DNA from: Bdellovibrionia bacterium
GTDB lineage: Bacteria > Bdellovibrionota > Bdellovibrionia > Bdellovibrionales > JAGQZY01
Length of the DNA: 64,000 nucleotides
Direction of reading: 5' to 3'
NCBI GenBank assembly: GCA_030424715.1
Contig: JAUHWH010000008.1
Span: forward strand, 62,001 to 126,000
Positions 18,954 to 29,039 of the stretch are shown here, piece by piece (positions within the stretch are counted from its first letter, which is position 1; each line of letters starts with the position of its first letter). Below the pieces are notes generated by a model, which was not told the origin of the DNA, made no database searches, and saw only the letters and a program-made list of their open reading frames with translations. The position numbers and the translations under genes were made by a program.

Positions 18954-21083
18954 ATGAAACAACTTGTTATGATGGCGATTCTATTGAGTCTCGGCTCACA
19001 AGCATGGGCCCAAAAAAATCGCTTCAAAGTCTACAAAAGAAATAGCACCGAACGTGCGGTCATTAAAAACTCAAGACCTCTTGCCGTCTACTACGAGAAA
19101 GTGTCCTGGAACGAAAACCCCACAGCCATTGAATCAGGCTATATGTATTTACGAGACAACCAGTCAGGCGAGCTCACTGAACTGCTTTTGCATGAGACAA
19201 AGCCCGACTCCGGAGTCTTTAGTACACAATTCCCCATCGGCGCCCTAAAGCAGGCGCGCATCGCCACCGAGATTTATTCAGCACCGCCCTCTATGCTGGT
19301 TAAAGGCAACCGACTTGAGTTAATGAAGACTTTTATTGAAGATGGCTCGATCAAGCGAAAACCCTTTTTACTAAGAGTTTTACGAAACAAAGGTCAGGTT
19401 ATCGATATCTTTGACACCAAAGGCCAGGCTCTGACCGCCTACGAAGAGTTCAAAACCCAGTTGGGCCTCGCTGCCGATGGTACCGAAAGCCAAAGTATTA
19501 TTGAAATCGCCAACCAAAAAGGAGCGATCAAGACAAAAGCGGTGGATTCTTCGACTCTGCAGTCTCTGTTTATGGCCAATGAGAGCGGGCAACAGGCAAC
19601 CAACGAGAAAAATGCCGAACTCCGCGAAGTCTTATTGAACATTGAAAAAAAGCGCCGTGCAAAAGTCAAAGCCGAGGAAAAAGTTTGGCCTGCTAGTTTA
19701 GAAAAGGCCAACGAAAAGAAAGCGGTGGACACAGTCAAAAGTGCGGTTACCAAGCTCACCGCTGGAGAACTAGAAGGTTCAATGAATGAGTTTTTAGAGG
19801 CCTCGAACCTCAACCCTTCTGAAGAAGACTTTTATCAACAGTATGGGGTCAGTCTGTTTCGCAACAAAAACTTCAATCAAGCCATTGTGGTCCTACAAAA
19901 CTCTAGTCCCTCGAAAAACCGACTGGCTGAGAAAGACTTTTATATCGCAATGTCTTTCTTTCAACTGAAAGACTACCCCAATGCCGTAGAATACTTTGAT
20001 AAGGTGATTCAATCGGGCAACGCTTCTTTTGGCCCGACCTCGGCTTTCTACAAAGGATCAGCCCTTATCGAGTTGCAAGAGTTCGATAAAGCCAAAGAAG
20101 CTTTTCAATATGTCTTGGACAATTCGAAAGACCCAAAACTAGATCAACAGGCCGAAAAATACATTGAATACTCTTTAGATAGAAAAGCCTTGGCTGAAAA
20201 GCAATCCAACTGGTTTTTCTTGGATGGGGTGCTCGGTCTTATCTATGACTCCAATATTATCTTGGCAGACGACCAACTGTTGGGGCGTGGTGACATCACC
20301 AATGAAAACGGCTGGCGCTTTCTAGCCCAAGTGACACCAAAGTTCCGCCCCTATTACTCTGAGAAAAATGAAATCAATATTGCCCTGAACCTCACCACCA
20401 TGAAGAGTTTCACTGATGGCTTTGCCACCAACGCTCGGGCGGAGACGGCCGACCCTCTACTACTGGGCTTGAGTGTTCCATGGACTCACCGAACCACTAT
20501 AGGGGGCAAGGGATACTTTTTTGACCTGGCTCCTGGGTACGACTCTATTATTATGGATTTGGACGGCACAGGTGCTGCCACCATCACCAACTCGACGAAG
20601 CTGGACTTTCGTAACACATGGATCATTAACAAAAACTGGATCGCCAAGGGTGATTTAAGCCTGAGCTCCAATGATGCCAATATTTTAGGAGACGAGACAA
20701 GTGCCGATGCCTTCGGTACAGCCTTGCGACTTTCCAGTATTTTTATCCTCAACAAAGATCTTGAGCGTTACCTGATCCCTGACATCGGATACCGAATCAA
20801 CGCCGCCGAGGCTTCGACATTTGCTTTCAATCGGATCGATTTTGGACTCACCTACACCTCATCCATCTTTGACTCGTTTATGTGGAACAACCGTATCGCT
20901 TATTTTTTAGCAAACTACGAAAGCAATCGGACCGACAACAACTACACTCTTTCGTCGGGCGTCTCTAAAAGAATCAACAGTCATTGGAACTGGGGCCTTA
21001 TGGCCACCTACACGATCAACAACTCGACGACAAATCAGTATGACAAATACAATTTTGTGTCGACCTTTTCGTTTTCTTATTAA
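18954..21083 (+). CDS. TPR-containing predicted outer-membrane beta-barrel protein
   Basis: Signal peptide MKQLVMMAILLSLGSQAWAQ; TPR-like repeats (YQQYGVSLFRNKNFNQAIVVL, YIAMSFFQLKDYPNAVEYF); C-terminal barrel-like strands ending NFVSTFSFSY*. Confidence 0.72.
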   Translation: MKQLVMMAILLSLGSQAWAQKNRFKVYKRNSTERAVIKNSRPLAVYYEKVSWNENPTAIESGYMYLRDNQSGELTELLLHETKPDSGVFSTQFPIGALKQARIATEIYSAPPSMLVKGNRLELMKTFIEDGSIKRKPFLLRVLRNKGQVIDIFDTKGQALTAYEEFKTQLGLAADGTESQSIIEIANQKGAIKTKAVDSSTLQSLFMANESGQQATNEKNAELREVLLNIEKKRRAKVKAEEKVWPASLEKANEKKAVDTVKSAVTKLTAGELEGSMNEFLEASNLNPSEEDFYQQYGVSLFRNKNFNQAIVVLQNSSPSKNRLAEKDFYIAMSFFQLKDYPNAVEYFDKVIQSGNASFGPTSAFYKGSALIELQEFDKAKEAFQYVLDNSKDPKLDQQAEKYIEYSLDRKALAEKQSNWFFLDGVLGLIYDSNIILADDQLLGRGDITNENGWRFLAQVTPKFRPYYSEKNEINIALNLTTMKSFTDGFATNARAETADPLLLGLSVPWTHRTTIGGKGYFFDLAPGYDSIIMDLDGTGAATITNSTKLDFRNTWIINKNWIAKGDLSLSSNDANILGDETSADAFGTALRLSSIFILNKDLERYLIPDIGYRINAAEASTFAFNRIDFGLTYTSSIFDSFMWNNRIAYFLANYESNRTDNNYTLSSGVSKRINSHWNWGLMATYTINNSTTNQYDKYNFVSTFSFSY

Positions 21084-21676
21084 AGACGTTCTTCCCGGAT
21101 GCTGATGTCGCTCTCTCTGAGTCGACGGCGAGTGAGCTGAGCCAAATAGGTGTGCTCGTCCGGGGTCAACTCGATTTGACGATGCAAGTGAATGGGCTTG
21201 GCGACAAACTCGGCGACATCGTCATCAAGACCTAAAAAGCCCAAATAGTACAAATACTTTAACTCGAACTGTAGCTTTAAGGTTTGAGGAGCATCGGTCA
21301 CCTCAAGTGCTCTTAAAGTATTGCCCAATAAGTCAAACAAGCGCTTGTTATCGGGCAAGCCCTCGTAGGTGGCTTTCGAAATCAGTTTTAAAAAATGAAA
21401 GGATAACTCTAGTTTTTTATAGTCATCACGCAGACCGCTGAAGGGGTAGATAACCTTAGCCTCTTGTACATAGAGGTAGCCCGATTTTGCTTCGGTGTAA
21501 GAGATCTCAACAAAATTCAGCGGCTCTAAAACCCCACCACTAAAGCGTCTCTTGCTCATCAACGCATTCTTGGCGGTAAAAACCAGGCGCTCCCCCTCTT
21601 TACTTAAAGCATCGATAATAAGGTCGGCATCTTTAAACGGCTTGGCGCGAAGATTGATAAACCTACCAGACGGCAT
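21080..21676 (-). CDS. recO: DNA repair protein RecO
   Basis: N-terminal OB-like region ...KDADLIIDALSKEGERLVFTAKNALMSKRRFSGGVLEPLNFVEISY, then LKLISKATYEGLPDNKRLFDLLGNTLRALE; overlaps mgtE 3' end. Confidence 0.75.
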   Translation of the reverse strand: MPSGRFINLRAKPFKDADLIIDALSKEGERLVFTAKNALMSKRRFSGGVLEPLNFVEISYTEAKSGYLYVQEAKVIYPFSGLRDDYKKLELSFHFLKLISKATYEGLPDNKRLFDLLGNTLRALEVTDAPQTLKLQFELKYLYYLGFLGLDDDVAEFVAKPIHLHRQIELTPDEHTYLAQLTRRRLRESDISIREERL

Positions 21677-23003
21677 AGTAGAACACCAAAATTCCAATGG
21701 CCGACATATTAGAAAGAATCATGGAAACCGAAGGACCCGAGACAATCGGATCAAAATTGAGACGTCTTATAAAAAGAGGGACGCCCATGGAAACCAAAAC
21801 CGTTGCTAACATCTGCAGAGCCAACACACCACTGAGAACAAGGGGAATATTAATGGAGGATTGAGTGAGTAAGGTTCCGGCTAGAAACAAGAGGCTTATT
21901 AACAGAGACAGGCTCAGCCCAATGAATAGCTCTTTCTTGAGATCCGACCAAGATTTCAGCGTCGAGGTGGCATGACGCCGGAGCAGCCCCACCAGCATCG
22001 TGACCGTCTGGCTACTTAATGTGGAGACCACAAAAAAGACCAAAGGCATTAGACAAATAGCCGACACCAACACGGCATCAATTTCAAAGGGCTTTAACGA
22101 GGTCCAAAGTAAAAAGAAGCACAACAGCCCACCGCCACCAGCCATTAGAAGCCAAGGCAAGCGTGCCTTAATGTGAGTCCAATAAGACTCGTCAAGGTCG
22201 GCTCCCCCCATCCCCATGGCATGGATGTCTTCATTGGCTTCTTCTCTGATAACGTCAATCACATCATCTACGGTAATGACACCCACCAAATCGTTATTGT
22301 CGTCGATCACTGGCAAAGATAAGAAATCGTATTTCTCGACCACTCGAGCCACTTCGTTTTGATCCGTTGAGATATCCACCGAAATCACGTCTGTCGACAT
22401 GATGTCTTTCAAGAAATCTTGCGGACGGGACAAAAGAAGTTGTTTTAAACTCAAAACACCCACCAGGCGTTGTGAGTCGTTAATCACGTAGATATAAAAA
22501 GAAATGAGGTCTTCATCCATACTCTGAATGGTCTCGATGGACTCTCGCACAGTAAGGCTCTCACTGATGGTGAGAAACTCAGAGCTCATCAAACCACCCG
22601 CCGAATCCTCGGGGTAACTCATTAGCTCTTCGACCTCTTGCAACTCGTCTCGATTAAGTCCCCTTAGGGCTTGCTGTGAGAGCTCTTCTGGCAGGTGTCC
22701 GAGTAGATCAGCGGCATCATCACTATCCATAAACCCAAGCAGCTGTTGCAATTTGCTGATTTCAAAAATATGAGCGATCTCGAGCTGAAACTTTTTGTTC
22801 AAATGGCTTAAGATATTGGCTTGTCGTTCTGGGTCAGGGATCAACTGAAAGACGGAGATTCGGCCTTCAGTATCAAAAACCTCGAGCACGCTGGCCACGT
22901 CGGCGTCATGCGCTTTGTTGAGAATTCGACGAATGTTTCTCTCAGCCCCTCGACGATGCAACTTGGTGATACTCGTGGCCAATAATTTTGTCTTCTGATC
23001 CAA
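21663..23003 (-). CDS. mgtE: Magnesium transporter MgtE
   Basis: MgtE N domain, CBS pair (MSTDVISVDISTDQNEVARVVEKYDFLSLPVIDDNNDLVGVITVDDVIDVI), C-terminal TM domain. Confidence 0.92.
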   Translation of the reverse strand: MDQKTKLLATSITKLHRRGAERNIRRILNKAHDADVASVLEVFDTEGRISVFQLIPDPERQANILSHLNKKFQLEIAHIFEISKLQQLLGFMDSDDAADLLGHLPEELSQQALRGLNRDELQEVEELMSYPEDSAGGLMSSEFLTISESLTVRESIETIQSMDEDLISFYIYVINDSQRLVGVLSLKQLLLSRPQDFLKDIMSTDVISVDISTDQNEVARVVEKYDFLSLPVIDDNNDLVGVITVDDVIDVIREEANEDIHAMGMGGADLDESYWTHIKARLPWLLMAGGGGLLCFFLLWTSLKPFEIDAVLVSAICLMPLVFFVVSTLSSQTVTMLVGLLRRHATSTLKSWSDLKKELFIGLSLSLLISLLFLAGTLLTQSSINIPLVLSGVLALQMLATVLVSMGVPLFIRRLNFDPIVSGPSVSMILSNMSAIGILVFYYAVW

Positions 23004-23004
23004 A

Positions 23005-23958
23005 TCAAACCTCTTTCTTTTTGTATAACACGAAGACCAGGCCTCCGAGAAGCCCCACTAAGAACTGGACGGCTTGAAAGAAAGTGATTACCAAAACACC
23101 AAACTCCCCGTTTCCGGAGACCTTCTCAAACAAGTAATAGAAGGCCATCTGTCCAACCCCGACCCCGGCGGGGGAAATGGGCAAGATCGTTGCCAAAAAA
23201 CCAAAGGGGAACACCAACAAAAGAACCCAAACGGGAATGTTGACGTCGAGAAAAAAGATAAGAAAGCCACCCATCCCGATAAGAATCCCCTGGGAACACA
23301 AGCTCAACAAGAAAGGCACTAGCATTTGCCTGGGCTTTTGAAAAAAGAAGAACAAGGGGTGCAAAACTTTCTCGAGCAGAGGGTGCGAGCGCAACAGTTG
23401 GTCGATTCTTTTTTTGGGGCTTAAAATCAACAAGGCCAACAACACAGCAAAGCCTGTCAGAATACCAACACTGAGTGTGAAAAAACTGGCCTGCAACAGG
23501 GGCGATAGCTCGTCGTGAAACAGAATCCCAGTGATTCCCGAATAGAGCAAAAGAGCCATCATGCCAAAGATACGGTCCACCAAAATACTCCAGCCAATGA
23601 ACCACTTTTTTTGCTTTTGGTCTCGCATCAGGTACCCTGCCTTGACGACGTCTCCCCCAACCCCACCAGGCATAAAGAAGTTGAAAAATATACCCACCAA
23701 AGACAACCGAACGGTTTCTAAGAAGCTGACAGAGACGTTCTCGAAGCGCAAAAGCACCTGCCACCTGCGACTGTTGATAAGCACCATGATGAGAAAGAGG
23801 AGACAACCACTCCCCCACACCAGGGGTGAGTTGATCTTGTTGAGTGCCTTTAAATCGAAGCGTCCCGATTGTATCAGCCAATAGATTAACCCACCGGCCA
23901 AAGAGAGCTTTATTACCGGCATCAGCCATTGCTTCAGAAGATTTTTCTTGATAACCAT
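23005..23958 (-). CDS. Lysylphosphatidylglycerol synthetase TM-region / flippase-like (YbhN, UPF0104) membrane protein
   Basis: Multiple TM; NSRRWQVLLR, FFNFFMPGGVGGDVVKAGYL, LPISPAGVGVGQMAFYYLF. Confidence 0.85.
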   Translation of the reverse strand: MVIKKNLLKQWLMPVIKLSLAGGLIYWLIQSGRFDLKALNKINSPLVWGSGCLLFLIMVLINSRRWQVLLRFENVSVSFLETVRLSLVGIFFNFFMPGGVGGDVVKAGYLMRDQKQKKWFIGWSILVDRIFGMMALLLYSGITGILFHDELSPLLQASFFTLSVGILTGFAVLLALLILSPKKRIDQLLRSHPLLEKVLHPLFFFFQKPRQMLVPFLLSLCSQGILIGMGGFLIFFLDVNIPVWVLLLVFPFGFLATILPISPAGVGVGQMAFYYLFEKVSGNGEFGVLVITFFQAVQFLVGLLGGLVFVLYKKKEV

Positions 23959-24007
23959 ATTCCTTAGTTTCTAAACTTTTGAGTGGACTCTTGCCAAGGT
24001 AAAGATT

Positions 24008-25318
24008 ATGGAAATTGCAGTTGTTGGAACCGGTTACGTTGGACTCGTTGCTGGAGTGTGTTTTGCTGATGTGGGTCATAATGTGACCTGTGTCGACAAC
24101 AACCCTGAAAAGATCAACGCCCTTAATGATGGCAAGATCCCCATTTTTGAGCCAGGCCTTGAGGACATCATTCGCTCTGCCAAGAGCCGTCTCACTTTCA
24201 CACTCGATCTGAAGCAGGCCCTGGATAACTCTGAGGTGGTTTTTATCGCCGTAGGAACACCGGAGACCGCCGATGGCAGTGCCGACCTGGGCCCCACCTT
24301 TAGTGTGCTCGAGGGCATTTGTAAGGCCGCCAAAGAGCCTAAAATTATCGTGCTCAAAAGCACAGTCCCTGTTGGCACCAGCAAGAAGGTGCAACAGTAC
24401 ATCGATGAAAATAGTGATTTTTCCCATGAGGTTGTGAACAATCCTGAGTTCCTCAAAGAGGGCGCAGCGATCGATGACTTCTTGCGTCCCGATCGAGTGG
24501 TGATAGGTTGTAAAACGGAGCACGCTGAAAAAGTGATGAGTGAAATCTACGGACCTTTCGTTCGCAACGGTCACCCCATCTTGTTTATGTCCAATACGGC
24601 AGCGGAACTGACCAAATACGCCGCCAACTCTTTTCTCTCTGTAAAGATCAGCTTCGCTAACGAGCTCGCCGCTCTGGCTGACAAAGTGGGTGCGGATATC
24701 GACGAGGTCCGTGCTGGCTTCACTTCAGATGGTCGAATCAATCCTTCTTTCTTTTACCCTGGTTCTGGTTACGGTGGCAGCTGCTTTCCGAAAGATGTGC
24801 AGGCTCTCATCCACACGGCCGAAGAGGCGGGCACCACCATGAACATCGTGAAAGCCGCCGACGCCGTCAATGATAAGCAAAAGACCATTATTGTGGATAA
24901 GGTAATGGCTCGCTACCCAGACGTGAAAGGTAAGACTTTTGCACTTTGGGGATTGGCTTTCAAACCACGCACCGATGACGTCCGAGAAGCACCGGCCCAC
25001 TACGTGATCAAAAAGCTCACCGAAGCTGGCGCCAAAATAGTAGCCTACGACCCCATCGCCACTGAAACGGCCCGCAATCACTTTAAAACGGATTTTACCA
25101 TTGCCGACTCCCCTATTGCGGCCTGTGAAAATGCCGACGCTCTTTTGATCGTTACTGAATGGAACGAGTTTCGAAACCCCGATTTCGAAGCGCTTGCAAA
25201 AAAACTAAAAGAACGGGTTATTTTTGATGGTCGAAATGCCCTCAACCCCGACGATGTCAAAAGGCATGAGTTTGAGTACCACTGCGTGGGTCGTCAATCT
25301 CTGTTCAGTGAGGTTTAA
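24008..25318 (+). CDS. ugd: UDP-glucose 6-dehydrogenase
   Basis: MEIAVVGTGYVGLVAGVCFADVGHNVTCVD, FLKEGAAIDDFLRPDRVVIG, PGSGYGGSCFPKDVQAL, GLAFKPRTDDVREAP. Confidence 0.96.
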   Translation: MEIAVVGTGYVGLVAGVCFADVGHNVTCVDNNPEKINALNDGKIPIFEPGLEDIIRSAKSRLTFTLDLKQALDNSEVVFIAVGTPETADGSADLGPTFSVLEGICKAAKEPKIIVLKSTVPVGTSKKVQQYIDENSDFSHEVVNNPEFLKEGAAIDDFLRPDRVVIGCKTEHAEKVMSEIYGPFVRNGHPILFMSNTAAELTKYAANSFLSVKISFANELAALADKVGADIDEVRAGFTSDGRINPSFFYPGSGYGGSCFPKDVQALIHTAEEAGTTMNIVKAADAVNDKQKTIIVDKVMARYPDVKGKTFALWGLAFKPRTDDVREAPAHYVIKKLTEAGAKIVAYDPIATETARNHFKTDFTIADSPIAACENADALLIVTEWNEFRNPDFEALAKKLKERVIFDGRNALNPDDVKRHEFEYHCVGRQSLFSEV

Positions 25319-26245
25319 ATGAAAATTCTCGTTGCTGGCGGCGCCGGCTTTATTGGTAGCCACTTGGTGGATCGCTTGCTCAACGATGGTCATACTGTGG
25401 ATGTGATCGACAATTTTGTCACCGGTCGCAAAGAGAACATTGCCCACCTGACAGAAAACTCACAGTTCACACTGATCGAACAAGACATTGTGAAAGAGGT
25501 CCCTGACAAAAAATACGACCGCATTTACAATCTAGCGTCACCGGCGTCACCCATCGACTTTGCCAAGATTCCATTTGAAATTTTAATGGTGGGATCCATG
25601 GGACATAAAAACCTTTTGGACCTAGCCGAGAAAACCGGAGCTCGTATCCTTTTTGCCAGCACAAGTGAAGTGTATGGCGACCCCAAAGTGAATCCCCAGC
25701 CTGAAACCTATTTTGGAAACGTCAACTGCCGAGGGGCGCGCTCTTGCTATGACGAAGCCAAGCGCTTCGGCGAAGCCCTCACCGTTAATTACCAAAAAAT
25801 GAAGGGTGTCGACACTCGCACCATTCGCATCTTCAACACCTATGGCCCACGCATGGCCCCCAATGACGGTCGTGTGATCCCCAACTTTTTTATGCAAGCC
25901 TTAAAGGGCGAGGCGCTGACCATGTACGGTGATGGCACCCAAACCCGCAGTCTTTGTTACGTGAGTGATATGGTCGAAGGCATGACTCGCCTTATGGAGA
26001 GTGATGTCACCGAGCCGGTGAATATCGGCAACACTGACGAAATGACCATCCGTAAAATTGGTGAACTGATCACGGAGTTAACGGGGAGTTCTGCCGACAT
26101 TAAGTTTCTGCCTCTTCCAGAAAATGATCCAAAGCTGCGTCAACCGGACACCTCGCGAGCCAAAGCCCTTTTGGACTGGCAAGCTGTAGTCCCCGCCCAC
26201 AAGGGCCTGCAAGAGACTATGACCTATTTTCAAACTTTTTTGTGA
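25319..26245 (+). CDS. UDP-glucuronate decarboxylase (UDP-xylose synthase-like SDR)
   Basis: VAGGAGFIGSHLVDRLL, NLASPASPIDF, STSEVYGDPKVNPQPETYFGNVNCRGARSCYDEAKRFGEAL, IFNTYGPRMAPNDGRVIPNF. Confidence 0.88.
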   Translation: MKILVAGGAGFIGSHLVDRLLNDGHTVDVIDNFVTGRKENIAHLTENSQFTLIEQDIVKEVPDKKYDRIYNLASPASPIDFAKIPFEILMVGSMGHKNLLDLAEKTGARILFASTSEVYGDPKVNPQPETYFGNVNCRGARSCYDEAKRFGEALTVNYQKMKGVDTRTIRIFNTYGPRMAPNDGRVIPNFFMQALKGEALTMYGDGTQTRSLCYVSDMVEGMTRLMESDVTEPVNIGNTDEMTIRKIGELITELTGSSADIKFLPLPENDPKLRQPDTSRAKALLDWQAVVPAHKGLQETMTYFQTFL

Positions 26246-26249
26246 GTGA

Positions 26250-27215
26250 TTACTGAGACAATTCTTTCAACTTCTCAAAGCAAGCTTTGAAGGTCTCGGT
26301 GAATTCGGCATTGATAATGGAACCATCGATCATCATGAGTCCCTGCATATCCTGCCTTGAACGCCCGACCTTTTCAGCCTGCTGAAACCAACTGTCATTG
26401 TTCCACCGACACAGGCTGGCCGCTTCGATCGGATTGGAGTGCCCCAGCGGGCAGGTTTCAATTCCTAAAGCTTGATTCAATAGATCCAACAGAGCCGCTC
26501 CGTCATGATCTTTTAAAATAACCACGGCCCGGTCATGGATTCGGCGAGCCGGCTGTTCCGTGAACCACGGCTGCACGCCCGTGGGTAGGTCGGTCTCAAA
26601 TTTCGTGATCTCCGATTGAAACAATTTCTCTTGGGTCTCTAGAGCCTGTAAAACTGGGGGCCAATCCGTCTCAAAGTTCCAAGGGAGCTGCCCCACCGTG
26701 AGCCTGGGGAGCACCACCTTTTCTCCCGTGAAGACGAGGGAGTAATCACTGCTAAGAGCCACAATAATAATATCGAATTCAGAAAGGCTTTGCACAAAAC
26801 TCTTTCGAATATGAAACAGGTGATGAGCAAGGTGAATACGGTAGATCTTGGTGGCAGCGATGCTCTTTAGAGTTTCGATGTGATCATAAAGTTCAGCTGT
26901 AAGAGCATCGTCGAGATCGTGTATGTAGGCAAGGCAGCCCTTTTCTTCTTTGGCTATGTCCTCATCGAATCTGTCTTTAAATCGCACACCGAGCTTCGCT
27001 AGCTCAATTTCCGTTTGGGACAAATGATCGCCAAAGCCCGCCTCTGCCACGATTTTGCGCTTGTGACCAAAACGCAGGTGGAGACCCAGACAGGTTTCAA
27101 ACACCGCTTGATGAAGCCCACGATACAGAAAAACACGGGAGTCACATCCCAATTGTTGTTTAATTTTCTCATTGATCTGTCGCCACACGAAGGGCGACTG
27201 GGCATCCAGTCTCAT
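26250..27215 (-). CDS. Hypothetical protein, possibly degenerate PLP-transferase fold
   Basis: Long ORF convergent with the upstream SDR gene; faint aminotransferase-like layout only. Confidence 0.65.
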   Translation of the reverse strand: MRLDAQSPFVWRQINEKIKQQLGCDSRVFLYRGLHQAVFETCLGLHLRFGHKRKIVAEAGFGDHLSQTEIELAKLGVRFKDRFDEDIAKEEKGCLAYIHDLDDALTAELYDHIETLKSIAATKIYRIHLAHHLFHIRKSFVQSLSEFDIIIVALSSDYSLVFTGEKVVLPRLTVGQLPWNFETDWPPVLQALETQEKLFQSEITKFETDLPTGVQPWFTEQPARRIHDRAVVILKDHDGAALLDLLNQALGIETCPLGHSNPIEAASLCRWNNDSWFQQAEKVGRSRQDMQGLMMIDGSIINAEFTETFKACFEKLKELSQ

Positions 27216-27347
27216 TTCCTAATTTTACGTGAATTTATGAGTAGGTCAACGAAGGTCCATCAAGACCGAGGCCTGGACTATGAAATATTATGTTACTTTT
27301 TAGCTTTTAAGGTCGCACTTTTCGGCAGACAGTCTTAAAATGGAAAC

Positions 27348-27845
27348 ATGTTGAAACGCCTCCTAATTGTTGTTCCTCTTTTCTTCATAGCCTGTGCTGT
27401 GAGCGATCGCGAAAAAGATGGCCCCGTGTTCTGTCAAATCGACCAGACGGAGACCTTTCAACTGGGAACGGACCCCGGCGTGGATTTTAATGTGACCAAT
27501 TTGGTTAAGAACATCAATTTTAATGCTGTGGACTGCCCCAGGGTAAGCAACGAGGGTTTTTCTACTTTTGTGAGTCGCGTGAAACGCGTGGGCAATACCG
27601 TCACTGTGATCGAGGCCATGTATTCCCCGGGTGAGTTCACTCTCGATATGATCGTCTCCGGAACGACCCTACTACCGGTCACTCGCAAGGTGAATATCAA
27701 CAACTGCTCCATCATCAGAACTTGGACCGGCACCGTCAATTCACCCGGAACCACCATTGCGATCAACGAGGTGGTCACCTACAAAGGCGCCTGCCAGTCC
27801 ACCTTCTACAACCCCGACCTAGACACCACCAACCCAGGCTCATAA
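27348..27845 (+). CDS. Small predicted lipoprotein
   Basis: MLKRLLIVVPLFFIAC lipobox-like; unknown mature part. Confidence 0.6.
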   Translation: MLKRLLIVVPLFFIACAVSDREKDGPVFCQIDQTETFQLGTDPGVDFNVTNLVKNINFNAVDCPRVSNEGFSTFVSRVKRVGNTVTVIEAMYSPGEFTLDMIVSGTTLLPVTRKVNINNCSIIRTWTGTVNSPGTTIAINEVVTYKGACQSTFYNPDLDTTNPGS

Positions 27846-28090
27846 AAAAACCCGACTGCCATCCTGATCTATCGCCGTCGCCCAGAGAATCGCGAAGGAC
27901 CTACCGCGCGACACCCTGTCGGCCACTTTGTTGGAATATTGGCCAGCACTTCGCCTGGACTCGACTAACTTTTCTTGAGTGTAAATTGTGAGAGTATCAA
28001 CTGACAGCACATCCAACCATTTTGGACACATGTCGATAAAATAATTGAACTATCGTTGCTAAAGTAGAACGAACAAGTCATATTAGTAAC

Positions 28091-28900
28091 GTGAGAAAAT
28101 GGTCGTTGCGTTTCTTTTATTTGGCGTTAATTTTGCTCCTCATTTTGGTTGTAGTAAACATTTTTGCTATCAATCGGAATCGCAATAAAATCATTTCCGC
28201 TGGTGGTTCTGCCATCCTGTTCTCTCCATTTTTTGATTGCCAGCGCTGGATCCCTCTGACTAACTATGAAAGCATCTTCTATTTTTCGACCCCATTTACA
28301 GAGGTCGGGTTGCTGAAAAATTTTGTATTAGCGCCTGACGAAATAGTGCTTTTTAGTCACTTGGATGACGGGACGCCCAGGACATCGCTCCATGGAGAGT
28401 CTAGTCTCTTATTTCACATAAATAATAAAAAAATATTATTCACAAAAGATCGTATGCGACTTCAAGTTTTTAAAATAAAAACATTAAGCGGAAAGGGAAA
28501 CGCGATCGGAAAAATTGATTGGCTTTTAATCAACAAAAATAGATTCAATTTTGAGTATGGTCTACTAGCAAAGAAGTCTCCAGTTTTAACTTTTAGAACA
28601 GATGCATTTCCTGACTCTTTTATATATTGTAAAACTACGTCACGAGGGAAATCTTCAATATGTAAATCTAATCCCGAAAACTCTTCTTTAGAAAATTTCT
28701 TTGCAATGAATAAGGGTAAACTCATTCGCTCTATGGATATTCTCTGTGAAGATATTTTGCCAAACTTAACTCAACACTGGAAGCCTTTACCAGAGATCAA
28801 GAGATGTGACATGGATACATTCTTTGATTTTAGGAAGCAGATTCCAGCTTATAGCAAGGCCTGTAGTGATTATAAGTTGATTCTAAGAAATAATATTTAG
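28091..28900 (+). CDS. ORFan-like membrane-anchored protein in AT-richer region
   Basis: GTG start, N-terminal TM segment LRFFYLALILLLILVVVNIFAI; no recognisable family. Confidence 0.5.
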   Translation: MRKWSLRFFYLALILLLILVVVNIFAINRNRNKIISAGGSAILFSPFFDCQRWIPLTNYESIFYFSTPFTEVGLLKNFVLAPDEIVLFSHLDDGTPRTSLHGESSLLFHINNKKILFTKDRMRLQVFKIKTLSGKGNAIGKIDWLLINKNRFNFEYGLLAKKSPVLTFRTDAFPDSFIYCKTTSRGKSSICKSNPENSSLENFFAMNKGKLIRSMDILCEDILPNLTQHWKPLPEIKRCDMDTFFDFRKQIPAYSKACSDYKLILRNNI

Positions 28901-29039
28901 ATCAACCTCCTTCTTCGACTGGGACGCATACCGTAAACTAATGTTATATTAAATACTACATCCGGACCACGACTATTATTTGAAACCGTTTAAGTTCCTC
29001 GATACCACTTGCTATGCACCATGAATAACGAAGTGGCGC

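Noticed and set aside
23126-24574. 482-aa minus-strand ORF
   Set aside because: Antisense to the unmistakable ugd and overlapping the flippase gene in another frame; low-quality His/Gly/Trp-rich translation; a shadow ORF.
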